Shown here: positions 1 through 11,300 of the stretch, piece by piece
Layout: each line of letters starts with the position of its first letter
Numbering within the stretch: the stretch's first letter is position 1
NCBI GenBank assembly: GCA_027886175.1
Contig: JAJNNQ010000078.1
Coordinates: forward strand, 310,001-374,000
Direction of reading: 5' to 3'
DNA: 64,000 nucleotides
Origin: Phylloscopus collybita
Taxonomy: Eukaryota; Chordata; Aves; Passeriformes; Phylloscopidae
Translations under genes and position numbers: made by a program
The notes under the pieces: generated by a model
What the model was told of the DNA's origin: nothing
The model's input: only the letters and a program-made list of their open reading frames with translations
The model's database searches: none

Positions 1-690
1 ACAGAGAGTCTTGAGATGTTCTTTTTTCAAGGTTTGTCTCGTTGTTTATTATTTCTTACCTTTTCCCTTTTTCCCTGTGCCTGACCAAGGTCTGTCCAGC
101 TTGAGCACCAGGCAAAGCCTCCGCCCCTGACAGAGGCTCGTCATCTCTTATACAGATTATTATGTATCAATTATTTACAATTTCACACCAATATCTACAT
201 TCTATACTGAACAGGTTATCTCTACACTGACCCAATCACCTTGAACTACTTTGTGCCACTGTCACAGCAGAAGATGGAGATGAAGAAGAAGAAGAACCCA
301 GGGCACCGCCCAGAATTCCCCATCTTGTCCCCATTCACCCCTATTCTAGAAACCCCAATTGTGACAAACTACACTATTCTTTATCACTCTTTTGTGTGAT
401 AAAGAATAGTGTAAGGCTTGTAATTCCTCTCTCAGTGTTGGAAGTTTTTCCCATGGACTAAAGTCAAAGCCAGTGCCTTCCTGGGCTCTGTGCCAGGGTC
501 TACAACCCCCCTGTACAGATCCCAGACCCCCCTGTACAGGTCTCAAACCTTGTTGTTCAGGTTCCAGTCTGTCCAGGGTATCCAGAGGAATGCCACGGAT
601 TCCCACAACAAAGTAGCGCCACTGTGAACATCGCTGAGGCATTTTTCTCCATTCCTTGAACAGCAAAATACAAACCTCACGCCACTGCCC
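1..690 (-). mobile_element. LTR-type retroelement 3' end, cut by window start
   Basis: Read on the minus strand, this stretch looks like the end of an LTR retroelement. An AATAAA-type signal lies at about 45-50 (TTTATT on plus) and an AT-rich TATA-like stretch at about 155-170. A 106-codon minus-strand frame (346-666) precedes it but matches no protein I recognise. A perfect hairpin lies at 371-412. The element runs off the left edge, so neither terminus nor a target-site duplication can be checked. The call rests on layout and composition only. Confidence 0.35.
371..412. repeat. Perfect 17-bp inverted repeat (hairpin)
   Basis: ACACTATTCTTTATCAC at 371-387 is followed by an 8-nt loop and its exact reverse complement at 396-412. 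It sits in the putative retroelement end. It could form a stem in RNA of either strand. Its function is unknown. Confidence 0.8.
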
Positions 691-1260
691 AGAACACCAT
701 CCTAAACCTTCAAAAACAAATTCTTTGAAAGCCTAATACCCCTAAAAAAATTAAATCTAACAATAAAACTCATTTCCAAAATAACCTTACCAACACCTAA
801 ACTAAAAAACATAGCATTAAGTAAGTCTACCATATCCCCTACCATACACCAACTGCAAACAAAATAAAAAAATACAAAAAACTATTAAAAAAAACCTTAA
901 AACATGAAACAGAAAATCTTTCAAAAATTAAAAACAGCACTTAACAAAACCCACCTAATTAACACCCAGATTTCCACCAAGAAAACAAACCATACCCAAT
1001 CTAAACTCCTACCTACAGTAAAAAAAAATAAAATCCCAATAATACATATAAAAAGTTGGTTAAAAAAAAGTGTAAATCAAACCTACCTCAAATACAAACA
1101 ACCCCATCCGTAAAATTATTTTTACTCAAAAACCAAGTTACACATAGTAAATAATACAAAAAAATAAAACTCACAATATATACCTCAAAAAAAATCGAAT
1201 TGTTAAATAAAAACTGTAAGTAAATATCATTATTTGCTAAATGTTACTGCCATTTTCTGT
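691..1260. other. G-poor, A/C-rich non-coding stretch
   Basis: For about 500 bases the plus strand has almost no G, while A, C and T are all present. On the minus strand this means almost no C. The 69-codon frame at 904-1113 is lysine/threonine/asparagine-rich and only reflects this composition. The same minus-strand bias (T/G-rich, C-poor) recurs on the plus strand of the endogenous retrovirus near 35.2-37.5 kb. The region may be a related, heavily mutated retroelement piece. Confidence 0.4.
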
Positions 1261-2029
1261 CTATAGCTGTATGCTGTATATATATGTGTGTATAAGGTAT
1301 GTGTGTGTAGAGTTAGAATTTATTTAGTTCTGGTGGTAAGTTGATGATATGGGGATAAGGGGTAGAATGGTGTGGGGTTTTATGATGCTTGTATCCCCAA
1401 TCCTCTGCTCTGGCTGTGCTGGATATTCAGTTCTGTACCTTTCAAATGGTTCTGGGAGCAAAGGGGGAGAAAGCAGCAGCAGCAGTTTGTGTTGAGAACA
1501 AACTGCCTGACTGCCACACGTCCTTGCTGCGGCGTTGGTCTGAGGCACAGACAGCGCTGGGACAGAGATCTCCTGTGCTCTGAGTCAGTTTGAGCTGCCT
1601 GAGGCAGAGGTGTTCCCTGGAATTATTTTTTTTTCTTTTTCTTGGGACTGTTTAAATCTGCTCTGGACGGACAAACCCAGAGGAGCAGCGAGGGCTGGCA
1701 CCTGCGGCCACCAGGGCCTGGAGCTCTGGAGGGATCGGGGCTGGTGAGAGATGAGTGAGCTGAGCTGCACCCAGGGCAAGGACTGCCTCAGTTTGCCATC
1801 TCTCTTTGGAGCCATGAGAGGTTTTATTGTGTCATATTATTCTTCTTTTTTGTGCTTGTGGGCATCTTGTTTGTTAAATAAATAGTTTTTTCCTCTTTTT
1901 CTCCAAGGAAGTTCTTTTTTCCCCGACTGCCTTGGGGAGAGGGGCCGTTTGGGTTTTGCTTTCCAGAGGAGCCCCTTTGGAGGTTTTCTCCCAAATTTGC
2001 CCCAAACCAGGACAGTCCTGCACACGCAG
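1261..2029. other. No recognised gene; TA/TG microsatellite at about 1270-1312
   Basis: A short (TA)n/(TG)n run lies at about 1270-1312. The rest is unremarkable. The frames at 1372-1593 and 1585-1815 overlap on opposite strands and match nothing I recognise. The end of the stretch (about 1900-2029) would be the intron preceding the MHC class II-like exon and ends in an AG acceptor. Confidence 0.4.
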
Positions 2030-2298
2030 GGCTGTTCCAGGAGATGGTTCGGTCCGGCTGTCACTGCATTAAGGGCACCGAGCGGGTGAGGTTGGTGGGG
2101 AGGAACATCTCCGGCCGGGAGCAGCTCCTGCCCTTGGGCAGCGATGTGGGGCTGTACGGGGGGGACACCTCCTCTGGGGAGAAGTTTCCAGCTCCTGGAG
2201 CAGCGAGCCGGGCTGGAGGGAGCACAGCCGGGCTGCGGTGGACAGGCACTGCCGGCACAACTCCGAGTTGTCCACCCCGTTCCTGGTGGAGCGCAGAG
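2030..2298 (+). pseudogene. MHC class II beta chain exon 2 (beta-1 domain) relic
   Basis: This 269-bp block has the layout of a class II beta exon 2. It has an AG acceptor ending at 2029, then codons reading LFQEMVRSGCH, GTERVRLVGRN and SDVGLYGGDT. After a change of reading frame it reads AAVDRHCRHN and ELSTPFLVERR, then a GTGAGC donor at 2299. These are hallmark stretches of the peptide-binding beta-1 domain: the first conserved Cys, GTERVR, SDVG, and the second Cys in the RHCRHN segment. The usual exon is about 270 bp, so one missing base between about 2165 and 2235 explains the frameshift. I see no signal-peptide exon or beta-2/transmembrane exons nearby, so I call it a single-exon fragment or pseudogene. 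A sequencing error could also cause the one-base shift. Confidence 0.75.
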
Positions 2299-2440
2299 GT
2301 GAGCGTGGGGCAGAGCGCGTCCCCTCGGGCCCTGCCCTGGCAATGACCCTGGAGCCCCTCAAACCTCCCTGGGAATCACCTCAGCCCTCCTTGGGCCCAT
2401 CCCCGGAGCCTCCCGTTCCTCCCAGTGACACCCGTGCCTC

Positions 2441-2630
2441 TCCCAGTCCATCCCAGTGCATCCCAGTGCATCCCAGTGCATCCCAGTCCATCCCAGTGCA
2501 TCCCAGTCTCTCCCAGTCCATCCCAGTCCGTCCCAGTCCATCGCAGTCCATCCCAGTCCCTCCCAGCCCATCCCAGTCCATTCCAGTCCATCCCAGTCCG
2601 TCCCAGTCCATCCCAGTCTCTCCCAGTTCC
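2441..2630. repeat. 10-bp minisatellite, 19 units in strict register
   Basis: There are nineteen consecutive 10-mers of the form TCCCAGTCCA / TCCCAGTGCA, with only substitutions and no indels. All three frames stay open on both strands, which produces several spurious ORFs. It would lie in intron 2 of the MHC class II-like fragment. Confidence 0.95.
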
Positions 2631-2674
2631 CCTCCCCGTGTCCATCCCGGCCGTGTGTGGAGCGGACGCCTCTC

Positions 2675-2718
2675 AGCCAATCAGAGCGCGTGTTGCTGAT
2701 GACTCATCAGTTGCCAGG
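2675..2718 (-). promoter_or_regulatory. MHC class II-type X1/X2/Y promoter module (minus strand)
   Basis: On the minus strand, CCTGGCAACTGATG (X1-box-like, plus 2705-2718) runs into an AGTCATCA X2/AP-1-like element. About 12 bp later comes CTGATTGGCT (Y-box, an inverted CCAAT, plus 2675-2684). Sequence, order and spacing match the RFX/CREB/NF-Y module of classical class II promoters. Transcription from it would run toward lower coordinates, opposite to the beta-1 exon at 2030-2298. No class II leader exon is visible downstream on the minus strand, only the minisatellite. No S box could be placed with confidence. Confidence 0.65.
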
Positions 2719-5096
2719 CAGACCCGCAGGGACTGGAATCGTGCTGGAGGTGACCGGGAGTGGCTCTGAGCAGGGAATCCTGTTGGAAGCGACTGGGAGC
2801 AACTGGGAGTGAGTGGAAACTCCCTGCCGCCGGCCAGCTCCTCTGCCTGCAGTCCCTTCCCGTGCTGGCAGCACCAGCTCCCTCTTGCCCCCAGCCCAAT
2901 GCCTGCCTGCACCTTGGGCTGCCTTTGCCAGCTCTCTTTTTCCAAGCCTTGGACTCCCAGGCTTCTGCCCCAGCCCAGGGACATTTGTTATTTCCATCAC
3001 CTGCTGCTTTTACACCAGGAACCATTCTGGTTTTACAGAGGTGAATCTTTGGGATTGTGGTGCTTTCTTGTACACCATGTCCTGTTAGGACCAAGAATAG
3101 GCTGTTCTTACAGCTTGGATTGTGGCTGTTCCTGCACCATTTATTCCACACTACAAGACTAAAGAAAATCTCTCCTTTGCTTTACTGAGTTTAGGCTACA
3201 GCTTAGTGAAAATATGTGTTATAAGAGAATGAATGCCATATCCCCCCTTTTATTTTTTGGTCACTAGTGGATACCTCCCTGAAGGATACAGAACAGCTCA
3301 AAAAGGTTGTGCATACAATGATGAAAGCACAAAATTCCCTCTGGGTGACGAGGCTAGAAAACCTGTTTTAATCTGTGTCACTGTTTCTCACCACATCTAC
3401 TTCAACTGACAATAAATTCAGCTGATTTTCTCCAGGCTGAGGCAGTTCTGCAATAAAGCAGCAGCGTGTCATGATGCTAAATAACAATCTGGCATTACCT
3501 ACAATGCTGGCTGCTACAGAGTCTGTCAGTACACAGCGAGGCAGACTGGGTTATCACAGTTATCCCTCCCCTCCTGTCCATCCCATTGTCTCCTCTGCAG
3601 AAGACGCAGGCCATGGAAAACAAGGCAAGGTTGCTCCCTATTTTCCTTCTCCCACAAGACTTGTTAGACACCATGTTTTTTTCAAGGGCTACATGTGCTT
3701 CTCTCTGCCCAGCTTGCTTCTTTCTCATTCTACAAAAGCAGAGAGCTGAAGGAGTCTCAGGCCTGTGAGTGCCTGATCTCTCTTTCCCTCCAAAGGCTCT
3801 GCCCCCCAAAGCCCTGGTTACCTGCTGTGCTTTGGCAGGAGAGCCCTTCAAGCCCAAAACACAAGGGCAGGGGACTTCAGCTGCCAAGCCTCTCTCTGCA
3901 GTGGGATTGCTTTCACCCTGCAGCCTCCATGGGCAAGGGCTCTGTGGGAGCAGGGGCCATCCCAGCCTGGGAGCTGCACACAGAGCCAGGAAAAGGAGCA
4001 GATCCTGCTGCCTTCTGCTGCTGCTGATCCTGGCAGCAACTGCCCTGGGAGTTCCTCCAGGGAACTTCACACCAAGAAGCTGCTCCTGCCCAGCTGGGCA
4101 CTGCCCACGGCCAAAGCCCACGCCACCCTCACCCCCAGCCTGCCCCCCCGGCCCTGCGGCCTCACCCGGCCTCTCGCCTGCCAGCAGCAGCAGCAGCAGC
4201 AGCTCCCTGCTCACTGCTGGAGCTGCTGGCCCTCAGTTTCTCCCTGCTGCCTCCTGTCAGTCTCCACCTGTCCTCAGGCTCTGCAGGGCAGCTGTGGCAC
4301 AAGTGGAGGCTCTGGAATTGCTCCCAAGGCCTGGCAGAGCTGCAGTCCCGGAGCCCTCTGTGCTCCCTGCTGGCCCCTCCATCCCCTCAGCCCCAGCGTC
4401 CCCTGGACAAAGCCCCAGCCCCCTTCTGTTTCTTCAGCCCCCCACAGTCCTCTCAGCCCATTCAATCCCTTCTGACCCATCCCATCCCCTTAGACCCACC
4501 ACCCCCTCAGCCCGTGCCACTGCCCTGTCACCTCCGTGCCACCCTGGCCCTCTGCTCCCCCACAGCCCTCAGTGCCCCCAGCACCTCAAGGTCACTGTCC
4601 CTGCAGTGTCAGCGGCTCCTCAGCCCCCTCAGCTCCCTCTGTCCCAGGGTCCATCAGCAGCTCCTCAGGGGACAGGGCCTGGGGCCACCGGCAGCTCCCA
4701 GCGCTCCAGGGACACCCGGGGCTGGAACTGCTGCTCCGCCCGGCCCGGCCGCCAGCTCGGACCCAGCACAGGCACAGGGGACACAGGGGCACAGGGGGAA
4801 AAACAAGGGGTGAAAAAGGCAGCCCAGGGGGGAAAGAGGTCAAAATGCAGCCTAGGCCTACACAAACATCAATTTCTCCATCGGCATGAATTCACAGAGC
4901 AGGGCAGAACGTTTCCTTTGTGATGTCAGGGCAGGGTTGCCACGTCCTCGTGCTGACATCACAAGGTTGTCTTGGTGCACGCCCGGCCTCAGTGGTGGCA
5001 GAGCAGCTCTTGGTTTGCTCAGGCAGGAGCTCACCCTCCTGCTGGAGGTTTTTGTCAGTGGGCAGCAGCACACTGACAGGAATCTTGTTTTTTCTT
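2719..5096. other. No recognised gene; proline-rich open frame and CAG run
   Basis: A long plus-strand frame (3769-4923, 384 codons, proline/serine-rich) spans GC-rich sequence with a (CAG)n run near 4186-4204. It matches no family I recognise, and overlapping frames are open on both strands, so I do not call it a gene. The rest, 3000-3770, is ordinary intergenic-looking sequence. Confidence 0.4.
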
Positions 5097-5253
5097 AGAG
5101 CATAGTGATAGATCATAGTGTTAGAGCACAGTGTTTGATCATAGTGTTAGAGAACAGTGTTAGAGATAGTGTTAGTGTTAGAGGATAGTGTTAGAGCATA
5201 GTCTTAGAGCATAGTGTTAGAACCTAGTTTTAGAGCATAGTCTTGGAGCACAG
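5097..5253. repeat. Degenerate minisatellite upstream of the PAK3-like start
   Basis: Repeats of about 12-14 bp with the core AGAGCATAGTGTTAG run up to about 30 bp before the ATG at 5282. The array may lie in the promoter, the 5' UTR or an intron before the first coding exon. Confidence 0.85.
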
Positions 5254-5281
5254 TCTGCAAACCTGCACAGCAGTTGCCACA

Positions 5282-5360
5282 ATGATTGGGCCACTGGCTG
5301 CTGCAGTTTGCTCTGTGTATGGAGTTGCCTACTCCAGCTATTTCCTGGCTCACCTGACAC
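5282..5360 (+). other. PAK3-like exon 1: N-terminal hydrophobic segment
   Basis: The first exon encodes about 26 residues, starting [20 protein letters not shown] and continuing FLAHL. After the first two residues it is almost entirely hydrophobic or small, long enough to span a membrane, with Arg/His following across the splice. It could be a signal anchor or a membrane-association segment, which is unusual for PAK kinases. An upstream exon with an earlier start cannot be excluded. Confidence 0.55.
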
Positions 5361-8300
5361 GTAAGTAGAGCTTTTCCCTGGGCAGAACCTCACCTGGCTT
5401 TTTTATGTCTTCCTGCTCTTTCTTAGTGACTGAGCTGATTTGGAAACAGAAAGGCCATTTGGATGGCACTTGGGTAAAGCTCCTGTTTTAGCTTTCAGCT
5501 AAAAAGGAGGTGTCTGTAGCCAGGGCTCTGTGGGCAGCATTTGCAAGGGAACCTGCAGGGGTTGTGTTCCCTCCATGGGAGGGTCCGTGGCAGCAGAGTC
5601 TGTCATTTCCTCTGTTTACTGAGACAAACAGGACAATTTGGAAAATGTAGACTGGGAGACCTTCTTGGGAGACCTTCTAAAAATGCTGTGGTTGTCTCCA
5701 GTTTTCTCAAGGAATCTGGTTCATTTTCCCTTGCCCACTGCAGGTCACCTGAGCCGTGTGTTCAGAGGAGCCAATCCTGAGGTGAGTGAGAAAGGAACAT
5801 TTGACATTCCTGCTGTTTAAGAATTGTGGAATTAAGAGCTGTGAGCTTGGCCTGTGGCAGTAGAGTGTAGAGGGCCAGCTGAGTAGGCTGAAAGAAAATC
5901 CATTTCCATGTCTGCACTGGCAAGAGCAAAGGCATCACTGGCTATTTCCTCATTTTCCATTTCAGAGCTGTAAAAGAACTAAAAGCCCAGTTCTGCAGAG
6001 AAAACGTTGCTTCCTGATAGGAGCTGGGGGGAATATCCAATTCAGAGCAATTAGCAGTACACTTGAATCAGCCCATTTTAATTGACTCTGAGTGACTCAG
6101 AACCCCATTGCTGTCAAAGCTGATGATTTTTGCCTTAGTAGAGCTGGTTCTAGAGCTGCACAGAAATAAGGTTATAAATGATAGGTCCTGGCCTGTGCCT
6201 CACACTCCTGTCTGTCCACAGAGCACAGAACCAAGGGCAGACTCTCCTCTGGCTCCCTCTGCTCCTGCAGAAGAGGCCCAAGAGGAGCCAAATGACCCCA
6301 GCCCTCCAGCTGTGGTCACACCACAGCCAGACCTTTCCAGGACAGTAAGTGCCACTTCTGGAGGGGGCTGTCTTTAGTGCAAGGCAGAGCTGCAAGTTTC
6401 TGAGCAGCCAGCACTTGCTGTTGGTGGCTGAGGATGCTGAGTGCTGCAGTCCTGCCAGGACCCAGCCATTCCCCTCAGCCAGGGACACCTGGACCATGGG
6501 CTTGGACCTGTCATGTTCAGGCCCCAGCTGGCTGGGATTCTGAGAGGGGCCAGCCTGGAGCAGGAAGGCTCCCTGTCTGCAGAGGAGGGAGCATCTCAAA
6601 GACCCTGCGCTCAGCCTGGTGGGACACGGAGGGGACACTGTGGGCTGGAGACACCTGTCCCCCTGCACAGACTGGCCAAGCAGCTCCAGGCACAGGAAGT
6701 ATTGATCTGACAGCAGCAGCTCTTTGGGGTGGGTTGTCCCCTGAGCTCCTTGGCTGTGCTTACCTGGGAGCATTTCAGAGACACCCTGGGGACGTGGAGT
6801 TGCTGTTGAAGTCAGGGATTTTGGTGCCTCTGTTGCCAGGTTGTTCTTTTGCCTCTGCAGGCAGAGCAGTCAGTAGCAGAGCTGACAGGTGCTCGGAGCC
6901 CACCTGTCTTTGGGCTTTTAAGAAGCTGCTGAGGGGTGATTGTGTTGTCCATGAATCCGTGGAGGGCCACTCTTCTCTTGTGGGGCAAAAGACTCGTTCC
7001 CTGTCAGCTTCCTAAGAGGCTGCTGGAGCTTCAGGCCCAGATGGAGCCTGATTGTGCTGCCAGGGTCACTTTGGAATCCGTGCCTCCCCATGGGCAGAGA
7101 CTGACCCAGGAGAGCAGCAGCAGCCCAGCGCTTTGGGAATCTGCTGTGAGCCCAGCAGCTTTGGAATCTTGGCCCACAAATGTTGTAGGGGAAGTTGAAA
7201 CCCATCTGCTCTGCTTCCTGTGCAGGTCCCTCTAGAGAGAGAGCATGAGCAGCTTGCTTTCTCAGAAATGCCAGGGCAGCCATGCCAGGTTCAGGGAGAG
7301 CTGTTTCCAGCCCAAGAAGGGGAAAAGCAGCTCAGGCAGCAGGTGGAAGAGCCACAGGAGAATGGGCAGGTGAGCCTGGCTGGGCAGGTGACAGAGTGAA
7401 GGGCAGGAAGAGGGGCTCCATAAAATGGAGCTCGTGGGACTGAGGAGGCCAGGAGTGCCACAGGCACTGGAAGCACAGAGCCTTGTAATCCCCAGAGATC
7501 AGCACTGGGACAGCAGGGCTCCAGTGGAAGCAGAGGGGGGCAGGGAAGCAGAAAGAAGTGGCTGAATGAATGTGATTTAGAGGCTGAAAGAGGAAAAGCT
7601 GAGCCTGCTGGCAGCTCCCAGTCACTTGCTCTGCATTTGTGTGTCCAGAACATCGAGGCAGAGGCACAAGCAGAGCTGCCCAAAGCTCCCAGTGACATCG
7701 TGGCAGTGAAGAGGAGGAACAGGGAAGACATGAGAGGAACTCAAGATCCCTGGAACCTCCAGCAGCAGAGGAGCAACCAACAAAACCAGGTGAGTGGAGG
7801 AGTGGCAGCCACTCCACTCATGAATCCTTCTCTCTCCTGTTCTTTCCAGAGCCTTGGTGAGAAACTGCCGGCAAAAGTGCAGAAAACTCAGTCTGGGATC
7901 AAGACAAGGGAGAAGAATTTTACTGAGAAACTGCAGGCAAAGCTACAGCAAACTCAGGCCAGGATCAAGGCAGTAAACAAGAGGCTGGAGGAAGAAATGG
8001 AAATTCAAAGAGCAACAGAGGAGATTTGTCATCTCCTCCTTGAGGAGCGAGAGGCTCTAGAAGAAAAAGTGAGTGAAAGAGCGAGAGCCAGTGCAGTCCC
8101 CAGAGTGGTGCTTTTGCCCTTCTTGCCTTTGCCCTGCAGAGCAGCAGGGGCTGGGGTGATGCCTCTGAGTGCCCTCCTGCTCCAGTGCCCATCCCAGCCA
8201 CTCCCAAGGACACTTCCTGCTCTGCTGAGTCTCAGCTGCTGCCCTGGGCAGTGGGACTGGTGCTTTGGCCTTTTGGCCAGCAGCCATCTGAATGCATTCC

Positions 8301-11300
8301 TGCTGGCCTGCTCCTGCTCTCCTTGTTTCTGGAGGTGTTCTTGCAGGTGCACACAGTGACCCAGATGGATCTTGAAACAAGCTGTCTGTATCCATTGGGA
8401 ATCTGGAGCTCCCCCTTTGCTCACAGTCTGTGACTCTGGGCTGACAGGGACAAGCTGTACTCTCTGACTGCTCTGCTCTCTTTGACTTGAGGTGGGAGTG
8501 TTGGCATCTTACCTGGCAGCCTGCAAAGATTTCCAGCAAGGGACTGGCAACGAGGAGCCCCAAGATTCCTGTGAGGCACAGCAACTGTCCCAAGCAGAAG
8601 TGCTGCCACTTGAGCCTCTTCTGAAGATGGAGGAAAAGAGGAGTCCGTGGGAGGAGGTAGAACATTTGAACAAGGAGTTGCAAGTGTGTCTGCAGCCCTG
8701 GGAGGGGGAAGAGAGTCCTTGGGAGAAAGTGGAAGGGTCATTTTGGCAGTCAACCTTCAGAAAATGCATGAAAATGGAGTTTGGAGAAAGTGGGAAATGA
8801 ATCTGGCCATGAGCTCGAGTAAAACCAGCCTTTGGGTTTGACCCATCCAGTTTGGGAAGTGGAGATCAGGAGAAACCCCTGGCAGAGCCCTGCATGTGGC
8901 TGCAGCATCTTCCTAAGGGCTTGCATTTGTAATGGGATCTGGGGCTCATCTCTGCAGCCACTTTTCTGACACAAACTCCTTTCTTGTCTCAGATCTACCC
9001 AGGCTCTTCTGCTGAACCTGCAGCAGCAGCTGCAGCAGCAGTGTCACCTAAAGGAGCCTTTGCTGCCCAATGTGGGAAGTGGAGCCCGGGCAGTTTGTTC
9101 ATCCCCAGCCCTTGCAGAGCTGCTGCTCAGCACCAGCAGATGGAGGATGACTCCCTGCAGCTCCTGAGTACGTCTGGTGTCTTTCTTCTCTGAGGGACAG
9201 TGCATTGTGTGCTCGTGTCAGCAGAGCTGCACCCAATGATCCTCCTCAGCCTGGTGTCACAGGGACATTGAGGAGTCCCCACAGGAAATGCTGTGCTCCA
9301 AGGCAGCAAGAGAGTGCTCTGGCTGTTCCTGCTGCCTCTGAGGGCAGCTTGGATGTGCTTGGGTTTGTCTGAGCTTCCCCATCTGCTCCAGGCAGAAGCA
9401 GGGATTGTTCTGGCACCAGCACAAGGCTGTGACCCAGCAAATGATCCGGGCAAATCCTGTGTGCCAGTGGCCAAACTGGAGAGAATGGTTAGCTGCCTAA
9501 ATTCTCCTTAGACTCCTGACTTCTCACCAGTCACCAGAGCAAAAAGACTTCACAGAAATTGATTTGTTTTGGTGCTTTGTCTTTTGGTTGTGGTTTTAAT
9601 TTGGGTATTTTTCTGGATTTCTTTTTTTTTTTGGTAGAGTTTTTCTCCACCCTAAAGGAGCTCTTCTGCCCCATGTGTCTTACTGGTGTCATTTTTATGA
9701 CTGCTCTTGTTACCACTACTACCTCTACAGGGTTTTTATGAAAATATTATATTTTTGTCAGTGAGAACTCCTTTGAAAGGACATCAGGTGACAGCAGGAA
9801 CAGAGAGCAAGAGGTGGTTGTTTTGTGCCTCCAATGTAAAAAACCAGATACTTCTATAGCAATCTGTATTTAATATTCTAGCTTGTTCTTATAAAGATGT
9901 GTCTGAGGTAAGAAGGCTTTCAGAAAGGTGTGAAAGCAGAACCCAGAAACAGAAAGAGTAGAAAAACTTGGAATAAGCTGCAATTTCAAAGCTTGAAAGT
10001 AGGAGAAGTTACAAGAGTACAGCAAGCAAGGACCTGAATCAATAGTTCGAGTTTTTAGGTTTGGCTAGGATAGACCTTAAGGCTGCAGAAAAATATTCTC
10101 CTCCACTGCCAGGTGGAGAAGATGCCCTCCTCTCCTGGGAATGCATCTCCCTGTGCTTCGTTTTCTGTCCAAGATCTCTTCCAAGCACTGTAGAAAATCA
10201 GTCTCTGTGCTGGCCTGCTTGGCCTGCAGAGCTGCCTGTCTGCTTGTGGTTGTAGTGGTTGTTGTTGTTACCCAGCTGGCCACAAAGGGCTCTGAGCCCC
10301 AGACAGTGGGGCTGCCTTTTGTGTCTCTGGGATGGTGGGATCTCTGCTTTCAAGTGAGCATCTTGCATTTTGTTTCCCTCAGGGCAAATGGTGAGCAGGG
10401 GAAATCCCCTGAGGAAATACATTGAACTGGAAAATCTTGGCAGTGGGTGAGTCCAAGCACAGTTACTCCTACACAATCATGGGGCAGGTGATTTGCTGCT
10501 GGAATATCTGCCAAGTGTGAAGCCAGGCAAGCTGCAAACATCCTCAGACACTGGGGTTAGGCTGCCCCATCTCTCAGTACCAGCCAGAATTTGTAAGTGT
10601 GCTCAGAAGGCATTGTCCAAGACACTTCCATTGCATTGCCAGAAACAGCAACCTATCCCCTATCACAGCAGTCAGATAACAGTTCTCAGGAACATTTCTT
10701 CCCAAGAGTTTGCTGGAGGAAATAGTCTGTGGTTGGGATAACAAGGGCCCAGTTTAGAAACTGAAATCCTTGATGAAAGAATCAAGTGGCCTTTTGAGCT
10801 GAGGCAGTAAAGCCCAGTGCTTCAGGAACAGGCCCAGTGCCCCTGCACTTGAGAGGAAAATGCATCATCTGCCTTCTGGCAGAGCCCTCTTGCCTGCTGC
10901 AGCTTTGAGGCATTTCCAGCAGACATCTGGCTGGGCTGGCTTTCCCTCCAAGATCTGAATGGCTTCTCCTTCCTTTGCTGCTCTTTTGTTTCCAGGGGCT
11001 TTGGAGTTGTCAGCAGAGCGCTCGACACTGCCACAGGAGCAGAGGTAAATGTCAACAGCCCCTGCAGGTCCTGCTGCTCTCCAGGGCTTTCCTCTCTTGT
11101 CTCAGCTGTGGCTGGAGCTGTGGGCAGAGCTGTGCTGCAAAGGCACCAGGAGCACAGACTGCTGCCAGCCTGCCAAGTGCATTTGGGACAGGCTTTGTCC
11201 TTCCCAGCTGCCAGAAGGAAGGCAAGGAGGGCAGTGGTTCCTTGCAGAGAAGGACGCTCTCCCTGGCTCTCAGTTGCTCAAACAAAGGTGGTGCCTTAGA

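Noticed and set aside
2238..2812. Several 70-150 codon frames rich in SQSIP or GLGWTG motifs
   Set aside because: They are translations of the 10-bp minisatellite, which has no stops in any frame.
3769..4923. 384-codon plus-strand frame
   Set aside because: Proline/serine-rich with overlapping open frames on both strands in GC-rich sequence. No family, splice or start signals beyond chance.
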